From the NCBI GenBank assembly GCA_036768485.1, contig JAVLUZ010000143.1, positions 1,049,633-1,113,632 of the forward strand: a DNA stretch of 64,000 nt, in the 5' to 3' direction. The translations under genes were made by a program, and so were the position numbers. The notes beneath the pieces were generated by a model. It was not told the DNA's origin and did no database searches. It saw only the letters and a program-made list of their open reading frames with translations. Positions 1 through 11,470 of the stretch are shown here, piece after piece. The stretch's first letter is position 1. The number at the start of each line of letters is the position of its first letter. This DNA comes from Mermis nigrescens (Eukaryota; Nematoda; Enoplea; Mermithida; Mermithidae).

Positions 1-147
1 CATGTCTGTCGCAAGAATCGGAACCGGAATCGGAATCGGCCGATTCCTACGGCATTTTGGAATCGAAATCGAATCGGAATCGGCTTCTCCGAGATTTAAA
101 GAATCGCAATCGGTCATTTTCAAAAAAGCGGTATAGGCACATCCCTA
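1..147. mobile_element. Right end of a hAT element cut by the window edge
   Basis: The stretch is dominated by a degenerate AATCGG hexamer array and ends in GGCACATCCCTA, the inverse of a TAGGGATG-type hAT terminus. The same layout (TAGGGATC end followed by a simple hexamer array) is seen in the two complete elements at 5957-8195 and 18961-20473. The left part is outside the window, so the target duplication cannot be confirmed; the candidate right copy would be 148-155 (gtggccca). No coding remnant is visible. Confidence 0.55.
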
Positions 148-1381
148 GTGGCCCAAAAGGCTACATTCCGATTCAACATGTCACAACTTCGGCTGATGGT
201 AATATGAGACTTTGCAATTGGCTGTTTTAGATAGATAAAAGTGTCTCCTTTCGAACAAGGTAAAAGATTTTGGCCACGCGTCAAAGGTTCGGGCGCTAAG
301 GCTATTGCAGCCTCTTCTGACGATATCCAGAAATATTAGACACCCGATAGGACGCGTATGTAATTTAGGGTTTGTAAAAATTCGGTGATTAATTTTGCGA
401 AAGGAATGTATTGTCAAAAATGTCAAAAGGAAGGATACCTATGGAAGCAATAATATGATGCACGCATGCAGGAACTCTGGAGTTTAAACAATATCAAAGT
501 AAGGCGTAAACAAATTGCACCGTAGCGCGAAGCGTGACGTCTATCTAGCCAAAATTTTCCGAGGCGGTTAAAATGGGGACACGTTTATCAGCTAAATGCG
601 ACAGTATTAAAATTTTACTATTCTAGTCAGCCGAGATTCTAAAACATTATTATCGGAATGTATAACATATAAGTCGGAATGTAAAAAATGTATAACGTAG
701 CAATAAGATTAATGATCATCATCGAATCCGCTCGAGACTTAAACCCGGTGAAGCTCAAAAACAGCATATAATATCCTTCGCTCATAACAGACATTGATTC
801 AATAAACAAAGTGCTCAAAGAGGTTAGAAAATGTTCCGACGCTAAAATTGCCGCCTACTCGAGTAGTGCAAACAAGGAAAAATGAATAGCCATACCGCTC
901 GACGCACTTTAGATAAATTGCGAAAAAATGTTTGCGGGCAATGTAAGGTGGAAAAGCGTAGACTCAACAACGCGGGTATTTGAGCAATCTTTTATTTAGA
1001 ATAAAACGTTGGGAAAGTGTAAAAAGCGCGTACTATATTCATATTGTTTTCAAAGAGTGCGATCCAGAGCTTACGCCTCGCCGCTATTCATTGCGAAGAA
1101 TGTAAAAGTGTAAATCTAAGCACGAAGCATGCTCAATTTTTTACGATAGCAGTGTAAAGTGTAAAGCAAGGGCAGTCATTAGGCTGATTTTATCTGACCG
1201 CGAAAGCAAGAGCGTAACGTGTAAATCACGCACGCTTACGTTAATGTAACTTTTTCCCAACAAACGAAGCGCTTATTTACGGACAAAGTATAAAGTGTAA
1301 AGTGTCACAAGTGTGAGCACTTACGATCCGGCATGAGGCTGCGAAGTGTTCGGGTCAAAATCGATCGTGTCAACCATCGAT
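148..1381. other. Intergenic, no gene recognised; loose GTGTAAA-rich stretch
   Basis: No coding frame I can support. From about 950 to 1320 the motif GTGTAAA/GTGTAAAGT recurs irregularly about every 50-100 bases, which looks like an old degenerate repeat. No terminal repeats were found. Confidence 0.4.
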
Positions 1382-1510
1382 ATGGACATGGCGCCGAAAG
1401 GCGGCAGCGTCGTCGACTTTGACGTCGCGTCGCCGTCGGTCATGACGTCACGCGAACGTCGCGTTTTGGCCGACGATTTAGACGGAGGCGACGTTTGTTG
1501 CTTCAGTTAA
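1382..1510 (+). CDS. Short CpG-dense open frame, possible terminal exon (42 codons)
   Basis: An ATG at 1382 opens a 42-codon frame ending in TAA at 1508-1510; the frame stays open upstream to about 1340. The stretch is far richer in G+C and CpG than anything around it and contains a TGACGTCA palindrome near 1443. The predicted peptide is acidic/basic mixed and ends in Cys-Cys-Phe-Ser, which has the form of a CaaX prenylation box. It could be the last exon of a host gene or a retained CpG-rich repeat fragment. No homology is recognised and there is no visible partner exon, so this is a weak call. Confidence 0.2.
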   Translation: MDMAPKGGSVVDFDVASPSVMTSRERRVLADDLDGGDVCCFS

Positions 1511-2438
1511 AATTTACTTCCTAATTATTAACCGACGTAACCGAATAGAATTAATGGCTAAATATTCAAATATAGTTGCTAAAATATTATTTGTAAAAGA
1601 CTGATTAACGAACACGCGCAGCGTAGCAATTCTGAGGGGTGGTAAAATTTTTGGAGTGATTTTTTTGGGCCCAAGAATGGTGGGTATCCGTCTCAGCATT
1701 TCGGAGTGCATAAAACCGTTTAAAAAAATTTGGAAAAAATAGTCGAGCAAAATATGATCAAAACATGAGTACCGCGCCGAAAATTCGACACTTCTAAGGA
1801 AATAAACAACTAAAAACGCCTAAATAAAACACATTACAAAATTCTAAAAAAAATTTTGGAAACTTTTGAAAAATCACGAATTCTCAGGGAGGCTAAAGTT
1901 TTTCTGTGGTAGGGGTGAACCCCCAAAAGCGTGCATGCTGACCATACATGGACAAAGGCCGGTCTTCCCATTGATACCGGCTGCCCAATTATTTGGTTGG
2001 TTGTCCTTTGTACTAAATGGTTGCTTGGTTGGTTGATTGGTTACTTAGTGGTTAATTGATTAATTATTGATTGTTTGACTGATTATTGGTTGGTTAGTCA
2101 TTGATTGGTTGATTAGCTGATTTTCAAATGGTTTTCACGTATTTTCCTAGTTTCATATTCCATTTTCTAGTTGATTGACTGAATTTTAAGAGTCATTTCG
2201 GTGAATTTCCATCATTTTTCTTCAATTTGTGCACAATTTCCAAATTTTCCATTGATACCGGCAGCTCTTTCATTGAGACCGATCCGGTTCTCACTGATAC
2301 CGGGTTGAATGAAGTCACACGATTTGCCCATGTATGATGCTGACTAATATTTAAATAACTTTCGCACACACGAGCAGAAGTCACGAGCTTATATCTAATG
2401 CAAACATTGCAAATTTGAGGGACTCCGATAAAATCCAT
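1511..2438. repeat. Repeat mosaic with TTGGTTGATTG-type degenerate array
   Basis: Bases 1990-2190 are a degenerate array of TTGGTTG/TTGATTG words. A clearly related array followed by similar flanking text recurs at 14750-14950, so this is a dispersed family. The words CCATTGATACCGG (near 1968 and 2250) and CATACATGG/CCATGTATG (near 1945 and 2328) are repeated or inverted around it, suggesting element edges, but no clean termini were found. No coding region is supported. Confidence 0.45.
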
Positions 2439-2692
2439 GGGCTGGTTTCACAAAGCGGTCCAACTTTGGAGCCAGCTAACTTAACTAGCCCGCTAACTTT
2501 TCGAGTTAGCCGGCTAAAATTGGACCACACATTTTTTCCTTTTCACAAAGCAGTCTAACTCCCGCTTTAAGCTTGAGCCCGAGCTAACCTTTTTGAGCCT
2601 AGGCTACATACATGCACACTGGGGGTATAGGGGTATCCACCTACCAGGACTTTTCCATGTAATACTCCCTTCAGGCCATTTTGGACCAAAAC

Positions 2693-2873
2693 CAGTGGCG
2701 GATCCAGGATTTTCCTAAGGGGGGCGGTACCCCCAAGGAGAGGGGCGGAACCGTGACTGGGCGGAAAAATTAGCCATTTTGACCCAAAAATCGCTCAAAA
2801 ATCCTTAATTTTGCGCACTTTTTGGGCCTATGTGCGGGGGGGCGGTGCCCCCGCCCCCCTAAATCCGCCCCCG
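2693..2873. mobile_element. hAT-type MITE, 181 bp, perfect 8-bp target duplication
   Basis: Starts CAGTGGCGGATCCAGG and ends TAAATCCGCCCCCG, flanked by ACCAAAAC at 2685-2692 and again at 2874-2881. The 8-bp duplication and CAGTG start fit the hAT superfamily. The interior is made of G-runs and C-runs around the ends and has no coding capacity. Confidence 0.85.
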
Positions 2874-3585
2874 ACCAAAACCGATTGTTGAACCATGAGA
2901 AAGCATCAAATGACGTCTAACAGCGAAAAATTACAAAGGCGTATTCTTTTTTGGAGCAGTAGACTGTTCAATCCATTCATCCAGACGCTTTTCTTTTATT
3001 ATTCCTAATATATTTCATGTTACAAGTCTTTTCACTGCCTTTATTGTAATTGTGTTTTCAAGCAGATTTTAGGTAAATATTCATGAAAAAGCAAATTCGA
3101 CGTAATTAATTACGAAAATTTGACATTAAATAGGTAACAAATTTACTCATTAACCGACCCCCCCCCTCCCAAAGAAGAATCGATTTAACCCCTCCCGGAG
3201 CTTTTGACCGTGCGCATGTATGCTTGGCTATATTTATGTCTTTCCTGGGCCAACTTCGCTCGATCCCGGGATAACTTTGTTCACGCCTGCACTATCTTTG
3301 CGTCTTATAGAAAAAGAACGATCGTACTATCATTGTTTCTCACAGTATATAAGCGTATTGTGCTCGTACAATTTCACCCCTCGTTGCACTTGGAATTTTT
3401 ACTTTTTGAGAAATGTTTGTACGTGAATACTCATGTTATAAACGAATGAAGGCGAGGCGACTTTGACTACCAACACAGGCGGTGAGAGACTGCGTTAATG
3501 TAATTCCGCGTTGTAAGACATCAGCCACTTAATTACTATGTTCAATACGAGGGTCGTTGTTTCATATTAGGTGAATCCTGCAATA

Positions 3586-3789
3586 CAGGGGCGGATTTAG
3601 GATGGACTGCGGGGGCCGCCGCCCCCTCTATTGGCCCAAGATAGTGCGCAAAATTAAGTGATTTTTGAGCGATTTTTTTAGCGATTTTTGAAGCTCAAAA
3701 CAGCTAATTTTTCCGCCCAAGTCAGGGTTCCCGCCCCCCCGCGAAAGGGGTGCCGCCCCCCCCCTAGGAAAATCTTGGATCCGCCACTG
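3586..3789. mobile_element. hAT-type MITE, 204 bp, inverted relative of the 2693 copy
   Basis: Starts CAGGGGCGGATTTAGG and ends TTGGATCCGCCACTG, flanked by CTGCAATA at 3578-3585 and 3790-3797. It is the same family as 2693-2873 but in opposite orientation; the two copies could fold on each other across about 700 bases. Non-coding. Confidence 0.85.
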
Positions 3790-4214
3790 CTGCAATACGG
3801 CCCAAAATCGGCAAAGGTTTCGGTAAAATTTTTTAAATTTTGTAACCTATCTCCACGAAAGGCGATTATTAGTACGAAAATACTGTCAGTAAAAATATCA
3901 TTTTAGCACAACATTTGTCTTACACAAGGAATTAGGCACTTTACAATATGCTTTTAAACAATATGTTTCGCACAATACTGAATCACAATTAGACCGCCAG
4001 GTTGACACACACCTGTTGTCCAGTCTGGATGATGTTTTTGAGTAAACGTTGGCCTGCCAGTGCTTCTAAGTTAGACCGCTTTATGAAACACCTCGGTCTA
4101 ACTGGATTTTTGCCAGTCTCCAAAAACTTAGCCCGCTTACTTTCTCTGAGAATGCCCTAAGTTTGACTGCTTAATGAAACGGTCTCAAAATTGATCTAGT
4201 ATACAATTTACTCT

Positions 4215-4372
4215 CCCACCGTTTTTTGTGTAGTGTGTAATATGTAATGTGTTATGTGTAATGTGTATTGTGTATTGTGTAATGTGTCATGTGTAGTGTG
4301 TAATAAGTGATGTGTAAAGTGTGCATATTACACATTATACATTACACATGACACATTACACAATACACATAT
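4215..4372. repeat. TGTGTAATG array followed by its inverse: foldback
   Basis: The left half is an irregular run of TGTGTAATG/TGTGTAGTG words and the right half (from about 4325) is ACACATTACAC/ACACATGACA words, so the two halves are complementary and could form a cruciform or hairpin of about 50-60 bp per arm. Confidence 0.75.
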
Positions 4373-4499
4373 GGATCGGCTAAAAAACGCTGGGGGTTGA
4401 TTGTACACTAGATCCCTCAAACTACCTAACGATCTAAGTTGCCTGTCTGATCAAAACTTAGCAAGCTAACTCGAGTCGGACTGCTCTGTGAAACCGGCT

Positions 4500-5956
4500 G
4501 CGGATAAAACGGTGCCAAAATTTGGAAAAACGGCAATTTCAAACGACACCGGCGGTTTTAACCAGTCAAAACTCGTGTAAAGTAGAACATTATGATTATT
4601 TCACGCGAGCGCTTTACGCAGTCAGGCAAAAGAATTACTTAGAACTTAATATTAAATAAATAAATGTAAAGGAAATAGTAAATTTGACCACAAAAACTAA
4701 GTTATCGGGCTGTATGGGTAATATTGTATTACAAATTATACCCAAGAGAACCATGCTGATCTCGTTTGTAAATTCTGAATAAAATCTTGATAGACATAAA
4801 TTTAAATTATTCAACTTCCTAAGCAATTACTAAATTATTGATTGGCTTAGAGCTCAAATTATCCTCACCTTTCCGAGAATACGTGTTTTGAGCATAAAAT
4901 TGATGTTTTATACTATTGATAAGGAGCGGACGAAACTAGCTCCAAAAGAAAAACCGTAAAAAAATACAAAGAATATCGGCTAGCGCCGGAGAGTTTAGAC
5001 AGAAAATGTATATAGATGAAGTAAAAAACAGAATAACGGATAAAATATTGAAATCGAATGACATATGTTCTAACAACAGATCGAGAGATAAAAACCGGTG
5101 ATTATTTATAAAAGATTGATAAAACTAAAAGATAAAGACTACGTAGAAAATAAAAATTAAATCAGAAAAGAACATAAAAATATGGAAGTAAAAAGGAGAC
5201 GTTTTATGAGATTGAGAGATTCTGAAAAATGAGATTTAATTTTTACGAAATCCTCTACCACACACTCGTCGAAAATTTAATAAAAAGTGCAGTTTAAACT
5301 GGATAGTGTAAAACTAGACGAAAAAGTAAAAATTTCACCCTTATTCCCAAGCTCGATTTGTTTAATATGAACAGGTGTTAGACTACGTTTTAATAACAAC
5401 TGCCGAAAAAATTAAAAAAGGCGGACTTGCAAAGAAAAAAATGTAAAAATGAACAAGGTTCTAAAATATTCGCACAGTCAAATCGATATTCATGATATGC
5501 GAACCGAGAAATACAAAAAAAACAACTACCTTAACTTCTACAGTAACCCACGGCGACGACTTGTTCGCCTTGTCCTTATTTACTTGATCGTTACGACCGA
5601 CGATGTGAAACATGGGACTCTTACTACGGGCCCTGCTCGCCGGTGTTAAACGTTTAAAGAGGCTCCCCAGGGTAGGCCTGGACGAATTGGGGGCTAAATC
5701 ATTAAAAACCACATGAATTTATTCGGTCAACCTCAACCAGCTAAATAAACTAGTCGGGTAAAGTTTAACGGAAAGGATAAAAAATTGAAATTGCCGAAAT
5801 ATGAAATCGAAAAGCCACTTATTTATTATAAAAATAACTAGCACACTATATATTAAATTTGAAATGTTGAATGGACGGGTTATACGGGCAGGAGTCATAT
5901 CAACATGAAGCGTTTTTTGGCTTTTGCCCACATTTAGATTAAAAATAACCACTTTG
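4500..5956. other. AT-rich intergenic stretch, no gene recognised
   Basis: Very AT-rich. Short open frames at 5449-5712 on both strands overlap each other and match nothing I know. No terminal repeats, RNA genes or tandem arrays were seen. Confidence 0.4.
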
Positions 5957-6127
5957 TAGGGATCGGACGAGGCCTCGGCCTCGCCCTCGGTAATCCCCGG
6001 TCTTTTTGAGATCCCTCGGCCTCGGCCGAGGGTAAGGTGAAAAAATGGTCGAGGGACCGAGGGTTTTTTAATTTCGCATTTTTGAGTAATACCGAAATAG
6101 CACAAATACAGCACCGATCGTTTAAAG

Positions 6128-6490
6128 TTTTGTTCGATAACAACGGATTTGTGGAGCTCTGCAGCTAATGCCATGGATGCTTATATGGCGGTTACGGTTC
6201 ATTTTATTGATAAACAAACGTGGGCACTTAAGGCGGCACTTGTTAAACGCTTACCGCTCTCAGAGAATCATAGAGGCAAAATTTGGCTTCTGCCTTAAAA
6301 AGGGTGCTGCTAGATTTCAATTCACTCGGCAAAGTGCACCTCGTTATTCGTGATAACGGGGCTAATATTGTTAAAGCGATGTAAATTGGCAAATTAAAAA
6401 ATGTTGGCTGCTTCTTGCATACCCTCCACCTGATCGTAACACATAGTTTAAAAAGGCAATGTGTCGTTATTGACATGATCGCAAAAGTAA
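6128..6490 (+). pseudogene. hAT transposase fragment (catalytic core, frameshifted)
   Basis: Reading from 6131 gives a frame containing TTDLW followed by an AMDAYMAVTVHFID-like stretch, the part of hAT transposases that holds the first catalytic aspartate. After a frame change near 6300-6330 the frame starting at 6334 continues with HLVIRDNGAN, an in-frame TAA, and GCFLHTLHLIV, matching the second catalytic aspartate region and the following conserved block. The BED zinc finger, the insertion domain and the C-terminal dimerisation block are missing here. It lies inside the element 5957-8195 and is cut by the MITE at 6504. Non-functional. The hAT assignment rests on these conserved words and the element's 8-bp duplication. 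Confidence 0.8.
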
Positions 6491-6503
6491 ATTCAATACA
6501 AAG

Positions 6504-7850
6504 CAGTTTTTTTGGTAAAAGGTACGTTTGTACATGTGCAAAGATGGTCCCCAAAAGTCTTTGTACATTTTGAATGTGCAAATTTTAGTCTACTATAATA
6601 GTACAGTAGCGATTTTAGTGTGGTAAAACAGTGTTTTCGATCTTTGATAGTGTATTTTAGCTAATTTTTGGATTTCTGACCAGTTCTTTTTTTTACTCGG
6701 AAAAGATTTTTCCCGATGTACAAAGACTTTTCGGGACTGTCTTCGTACATGTACAAAGAGCTTTCGGAAGACAAAAATTGCAAAGGTCTGAAATTCGCGA
6801 AAATTTTCGGCGCTTAGCGTCGAAATGGGTAATTGTGTGTTCTATATATCCTTATAATGCAGAAATTGCATTTCAAAAGGAAAAATGTCAAATTTTTCGG
6901 TCTTCGCGCCGTTTTAAAACGATTCTTAGTGATTTTTGCCCTTAGAGACCCAGAAATCAGCTAAAATACACTACAAAAAGTCGAATAACCCTGGTTTTAC
7001 CACACTAACATCGCTACTGTACCATATTATAATAGCCAAACATTTGTGTGTACAGAATATACAAAGATTTTTGGGAAGACAAAAACTGTAGAAAGGTATA
7101 AAGTACCCAGAAAATTTTCGGCGCTTCGCGCCGAAATGAGTAATTGTTTGTCCTATATATCTCTAAAATAGCAGAAGTTGCAATTAGAATGGGAAAATGT
7201 CAAATTTTTCGGCGCTTCGCGCCGTTTTGGGACAATTTTTAGTAATTTTTGGAGTCAAAAACCCAGAAATTAGCAAAATACTTTACCAAAGATCGAAAAC
7301 CCTGTTTTACCACACTTAAATCGCAACTGCACTATATTATCGCACTCAAAAATTCGAGCGTACAAAATGTAAAAATACTTCTAAGGACCCTTTTTGTACA
7401 TGTACAAACGGACCTTGTACAAAAAAAACACTGTTTCTGACGCCAAAAATTACTATAAATTGTCTCCAAACGGCGCGAAGTGCCGAAAAATTTGACATTT
7501 TTCCATTCTAAATGAAAATTCTGCCATTTTTAAGATAGACAAACAATTACTCATTTCGGCGAGAAGCGCCAAAAATTTCTGGGAATTTTAAACCTTTTTT
7601 AAAGTTGTCTTCCCAAAAATCTCTGTACATTTTGTATACACAAGTTTTTTGATACTGTAATTTGGTACAGTAGCGACTTAAGTGTGGTAAAAACAGAGTT
7701 GTTCGACTTTTGGTAGTGTATTTTAGCTAATTTCTGGGTCTGTAAGGGCAAAAATCCCTAAGAATCATCTTAAAACGGCGCAGTCTCAAAAAATTGACAT
7801 TTTCTTTTTGAAATGCACTTTCTGCCATTATAAAGATTTGCAGAACACTT
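6504..7850. mobile_element. GTACAAAG-family hAT MITE, outer copy, right end lost
   Basis: Begins CAGTTTTTTTGG and shows the same interior as the complete copies at 6681 and 19371: ATGTACAAAG words, the GTACAGTAGCG and GTGTGGTAAAAC words, and GGCGC hairpins. It is interrupted by the younger copy at 6681-7433. After about 7850 the similarity stops before the expected ACAAAAAAACACTG end, so the right terminus is deleted. It lies within the hAT transposase remnant. Confidence 0.65.
6681..7433. mobile_element. GTACAAAG-family hAT MITE, complete, 753 bp
   Basis: Starts CAGTTCTTTTTTTTACTCGG and ends TTGTACAAAAAAAACACTG. The octamer TTTCTGAC is found at 6673-6680 and again at 7434-7441, a perfect 8-bp target duplication. 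It is inserted, in opposite orientation, into another copy of the same family. It contains two versions of an internal unit of about 310 bp, each with two GGCGCTTCGCGCC-type hairpins. Non-coding; it presumably moves with a hAT transposase supplied in trans. Confidence 0.9.
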
Positions 7851-8203
7851 AAAATAGTGATAGCGAAAACGAGCTGAATGATAAAGACGATTGGCAATTG
7901 GTGAAATCCCAAGAATTTAGGACCACTAAATTTAGAGTCTAGCCTTTTTGCAGGTCAAATATGAAAAATGGATAAAACATCCTATATAACATGTTTTAAT
8001 AAGAAAAACTGCCTTTTTAACTACATTTTGTCCCATTCTGACTAGTTTCGTCACTCTTGAAAGTAGAAAATAAAAGAATTCATCGAAATTTTCGACTTTT
8101 CCGATCATTTTTAGTTCATTTAAGGTATTTTATCGGTAAACAAAACAGAAGTGTATTAGTCGGCGCGAAACGAAACGAACCTCGTCCGATCCCTACCACT
8201 TTG

Positions 8204-9765
8204 CATCAAATTTGCGTCTCTTGTAAAAGAAGATCTGAGCAAGCTTGGAGATATTACTTTTCGACCGAAATTGCAAACGGAACGGATAAGAAATTCGAGC
8301 TTTCATAAGTCGGCTTTTGGTTTAAATATCGCAATCTTTCCATCATGAATGACTCGAACAAATCTTAACGGTTTGCATATTCAACTAATAGGATAATTCC
8401 GGTTTTTTCTCACAGAAACCGGCATTATTAATCTGCTCCTGTTTTATTTACATTACATACGAACGACTAATCAACAAATTTATCGATCTAATTCTTCCAG
8501 CTTTTCGTATTTTCAAGAACTTCGCTTTTTATCTATTTAAAAACAAGAACATCAATGTTTTCCATATTTAATTCGTAAGCTTTATCAAATTATTTTTAAA
8601 ATATATTGAAAGCACACAGAAGGAACTGTCAGCGAGCATAATGAATAGATACTTAACTACAATATGTTCAATAATTAAACAATAGTTTTACGATTATTTA
8701 TAGACCGACCGACTAATTATATCAAAAATGATAGAGAGATCGTGAAGTTTATAAGTAATTAAAAATGAATAACAGCGTAGATGTAAACTAAGCAAAGTAA
8801 AAACGATGAAGGAAAATACTTAAATATATTTTGACGAAAAATACAAACGACAAATAAAAGTAAGAGAATAACGAATAAACTTATGGGTAAACATTAAGAA
8901 TGTAAAATTTGAAAAAGTACCGAGTAGCGTGTCCCCAAAAACCCGTCGAAAGACGCGTTTTTTACCGTCAACCAAGTTTGAGCGATAAGATGCGTTTTTT
9001 ACGATTTTTAATTAATTTTTTCACGTTTAGCTAGAAATTAGTAGTATTTACTCCCAATCCCAAAACGGCTGAGTACCCTCCATTGAAAATTTTGAGCAGC
9101 TGCAAGTATGCTGGACCGGGTAAATTTTTTTGATTTGAACGACAAGGATAATAAATAATTTTCAGAGGCGACAAAAAAGGAAAACTTGGAAAAATAACGA
9201 AATTGCAAGCGATTCAAAACAATGCAAAATAATCATTATTCGCAAATAAACGCCTCTGAAACGATTTCGTTGGATTCTAAAAGTTAATAAAAGCGCAAAA
9301 TTTGAAAAATTCCAGTCCTAGAAAGTTGCAAAAATTTTTTTACGGCTGAAACATGCAACGCACGAGTATATTTGATGCACAAAATTGTTGACGAGTGAAT
9401 TAAGAAACAAACTATTCAGTCTAGACCATAACGCGCGTACTATAATTAACACTAGATCAACACTCGGACCGTAACCCCTCCAAGCTCCGGTGCATTATCT
9501 GCAATGATGACTACGATAACGACTTCATTATCGTGTACATAAACAAAAATTATTTTCAACGCATCGCATACAATCATAGATCAAAAACCGGAGTCGTTTC
9601 TGGTAAAAAAAAACGCCTCGGGCGATACGGTTTGGGAAGTCAATTAGGTTTCTCGTACTAATACAAATTAACGAGCGCTGATTTCGCTAATTAATTAACC
9701 AAATGCAATCTCGAACAAAGCGCGGAAAGTAGGAGAACGAAAGAAAAATTAAGAATAATTCAACC
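8204..9765. other. AT-rich intergenic stretch, no gene recognised
   Basis: No coding frame or RNA gene is supported. No clear repeats; the sequence resembles neutral AT-rich DNA. Confidence 0.35.
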
Positions 9766-10004
9766 GCCTTAGAAGGGCGCGAAGCTCCAAAAAAATTTGA
9801 CATTTTTTTCAAAGTGCAATTTCTGCCATTATAAAGGTATATAGAATACAATTACTCATTTCGGAGCTAAGCGCCGAAAATTTTTGCGAATTTTGGACCC
9901 TTTCTGAAGCTTTTGTCTTCCCAAAAATTTTTGTACATGTACAAAGACGATCCCGAAAATTCCTTGTACATCAGAAAAATCTTTTGCCGAATACAAAAAA
10001 CCGT
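9766..10004. mobile_element. GTACAAAG-family hAT MITE, right-hand fragment
   Basis: Matches the right third of the copy at 19371-20125: two GGCGC hairpin remnants (near 9777 and 9864), a TTGTCTTCCC word, ATGTACAAAGACG, and a degenerate AATACAAAAAACCG end. The left part is missing. Confidence 0.7.
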
Positions 10005-11150
10005 AAATAGTAACAGCGGAAATAAAACTAATAATAATTAATATGAGTAATAAACAAATAAAAATACGCAAATTAACTTAATCAAGTGATAAACTATTAA
10101 ACAATCTGATAAATAAACAAATCGATTAATCAAGTTAAGCATACAATATATGATCAAATAGGTGTGGCCCAGGCTTAGTACAAATATTTTCGACAAAAAG
10201 TAATAAAACAACGAAGAATCGCGGATTGAAAAAATGACCAATTCGATAAACAATTTAAGAGCAAAGCTGTTCTCAAGATAAAACTGGAAAAACTCACTTT
10301 AAGCAAGTTTTAGAGCACATCTTAGACGCATTGATGATTTATATATTCCTTTTAATAGGCAAACTTTTGCCCTCTGTCTGCAATGATGGTAAATGCGTAA
10401 AAATCCAATTACTCAAGGACACAAAGTAATAAGTAGAGTACAAGAACGAAGGAAATAGTACATAAAATATGCAAATTTATCAATTTTGTATCATTAAAAA
10501 AATTATTTATCAATCATATTAATTATTATTATTTATCAAGTTTTGCACAGAGAATTCAAATACGTGGATGAATGATTTAAAAACATCTAGCTCAAACAAA
10601 AGCAGAAAATGTTTCATTTACTTGAGCCATTGGTCAATTGCCCGGTGTTTAGCATGACGGCTTTGATATAATTCCGTTCAATGTCACAACGCCGTACAAT
10701 AGAGAATAATGAATAATTGTTTAGCGTCAAATAAGAGTAAAATAATGTCCATTGAATGAGGTCAAATTAATCTGAAACTTGATACACAGAAGTGACAACG
10801 CGATTAGAAATCTGCCAAGGCCCATTTTTTAATAAATAAAATAAAACCTAATGTTTCTCGTAAGCGATTTAGTGCACAAAATGGTGCAAATATGAGCACG
10901 AGTCAGCAATTTATCAGATCAAGAATAAAGTTAGCACAAAACCGTGACTCCAATGACCACGTAAGCACGAGTTCGAAGCGAAGTCTAGTCGAAACCAAAC
11001 ACGCAAGTAAAGGGATTTGAGGGTCAAGACCCCAGCCCCGTGAAAAAGGCAAAATAGAAGCCAAAAATAGATGAAAATTTAAATTTTTCAAAAATGTTTT
11101 AAATTGATCAAAAACTATGTAATAACGTAGTTTTAAATAAATTTTTAAAG
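10005..11150. other. AT-rich intergenic stretch, no gene recognised
   Basis: Only short chance frames are present, on both strands. No terminal repeats or RNA genes were seen. Confidence 0.35.
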
Positions 11151-11470
11151 CTTTTAACAGTTTTTGAGGTCACTTTGGCCCAAACAAGCTCGATTCTTGG
11201 CCCTCCCCGGACCGGCTAACCCCCCAGATCGACCATGCTGTGCATCATTAGATTCACAAGGTCAGGTTGGCCAGGAGGGGGTATAATCGAGATTTTGGGA
11301 TCAGGAGGGGTAAGATACATGCTTACAATAACAAATTAAGTTGTTTGCAATTTTTACGTTGAAATCGCTGGAAAATACACTGACATTGGCTCAAATCACC
11401 GGGGTTATACCCCCCTCTCACCCCTCCCGATGTGCACGTATGCTGTGCATCTATGGTCGAGACCCACAGA
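11151..11470. repeat. Dispersed repeat ending near ATGCTGTGCATC
   Basis: Contains the words TTTTTGAGGTCA, CCCCAGATCG and ATGCTGTGCATC. The same ordered words recur at 37120-37220, and partly at 37380-37470, 15400-15420 (inverse) and 60490-60540 (inverse). This is a dispersed interspersed repeat with long C-runs and G-runs; termini are not defined. Confidence 0.55.

Larger units (their letters stand above)
2440..4499. mobile_element. Putative DNA element with GGCTGGTTTCACA inverted ends
   Basis: GGCTGGTTTCACAAAG at 2440 is matched in inverse orientation near 4480-4499 (CTGTGAAACCGGCT). Just inside both ends lie palindromic blocks rich in GTTAGC, CGGCTAA and AAGTTAG words, as expected of subterminal repeats. 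GATAAAA occurs just outside each end but does not abut the termini, so the target duplication is unproven. The interior holds two hAT MITEs and a TG/CA foldback and no transposase. Confidence 0.4.
5957..8195. mobile_element. hAT element with TAGGGATCGGACGAGG ends and nested MITEs
   Basis: The 16-bp terminus TAGGGATCGGACGAGG at 5957-5972 is repeated as an exact inverse at 8180-8195. The flanking octamer CCACTTTG at 5949-5956 is repeated at 8196-8203, a perfect 8-bp target duplication diagnostic of hAT. Inside the left end lies a CCTCGG hexamer array (about 5970-6060). The element carries a broken transposase at about 6128-6490 and was later hit by a MITE at 6504, which was hit by another at 6681. 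About 2.2 kb in total; without the MITEs it is under 1 kb, so it was internally deleted. Confidence 0.92.
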
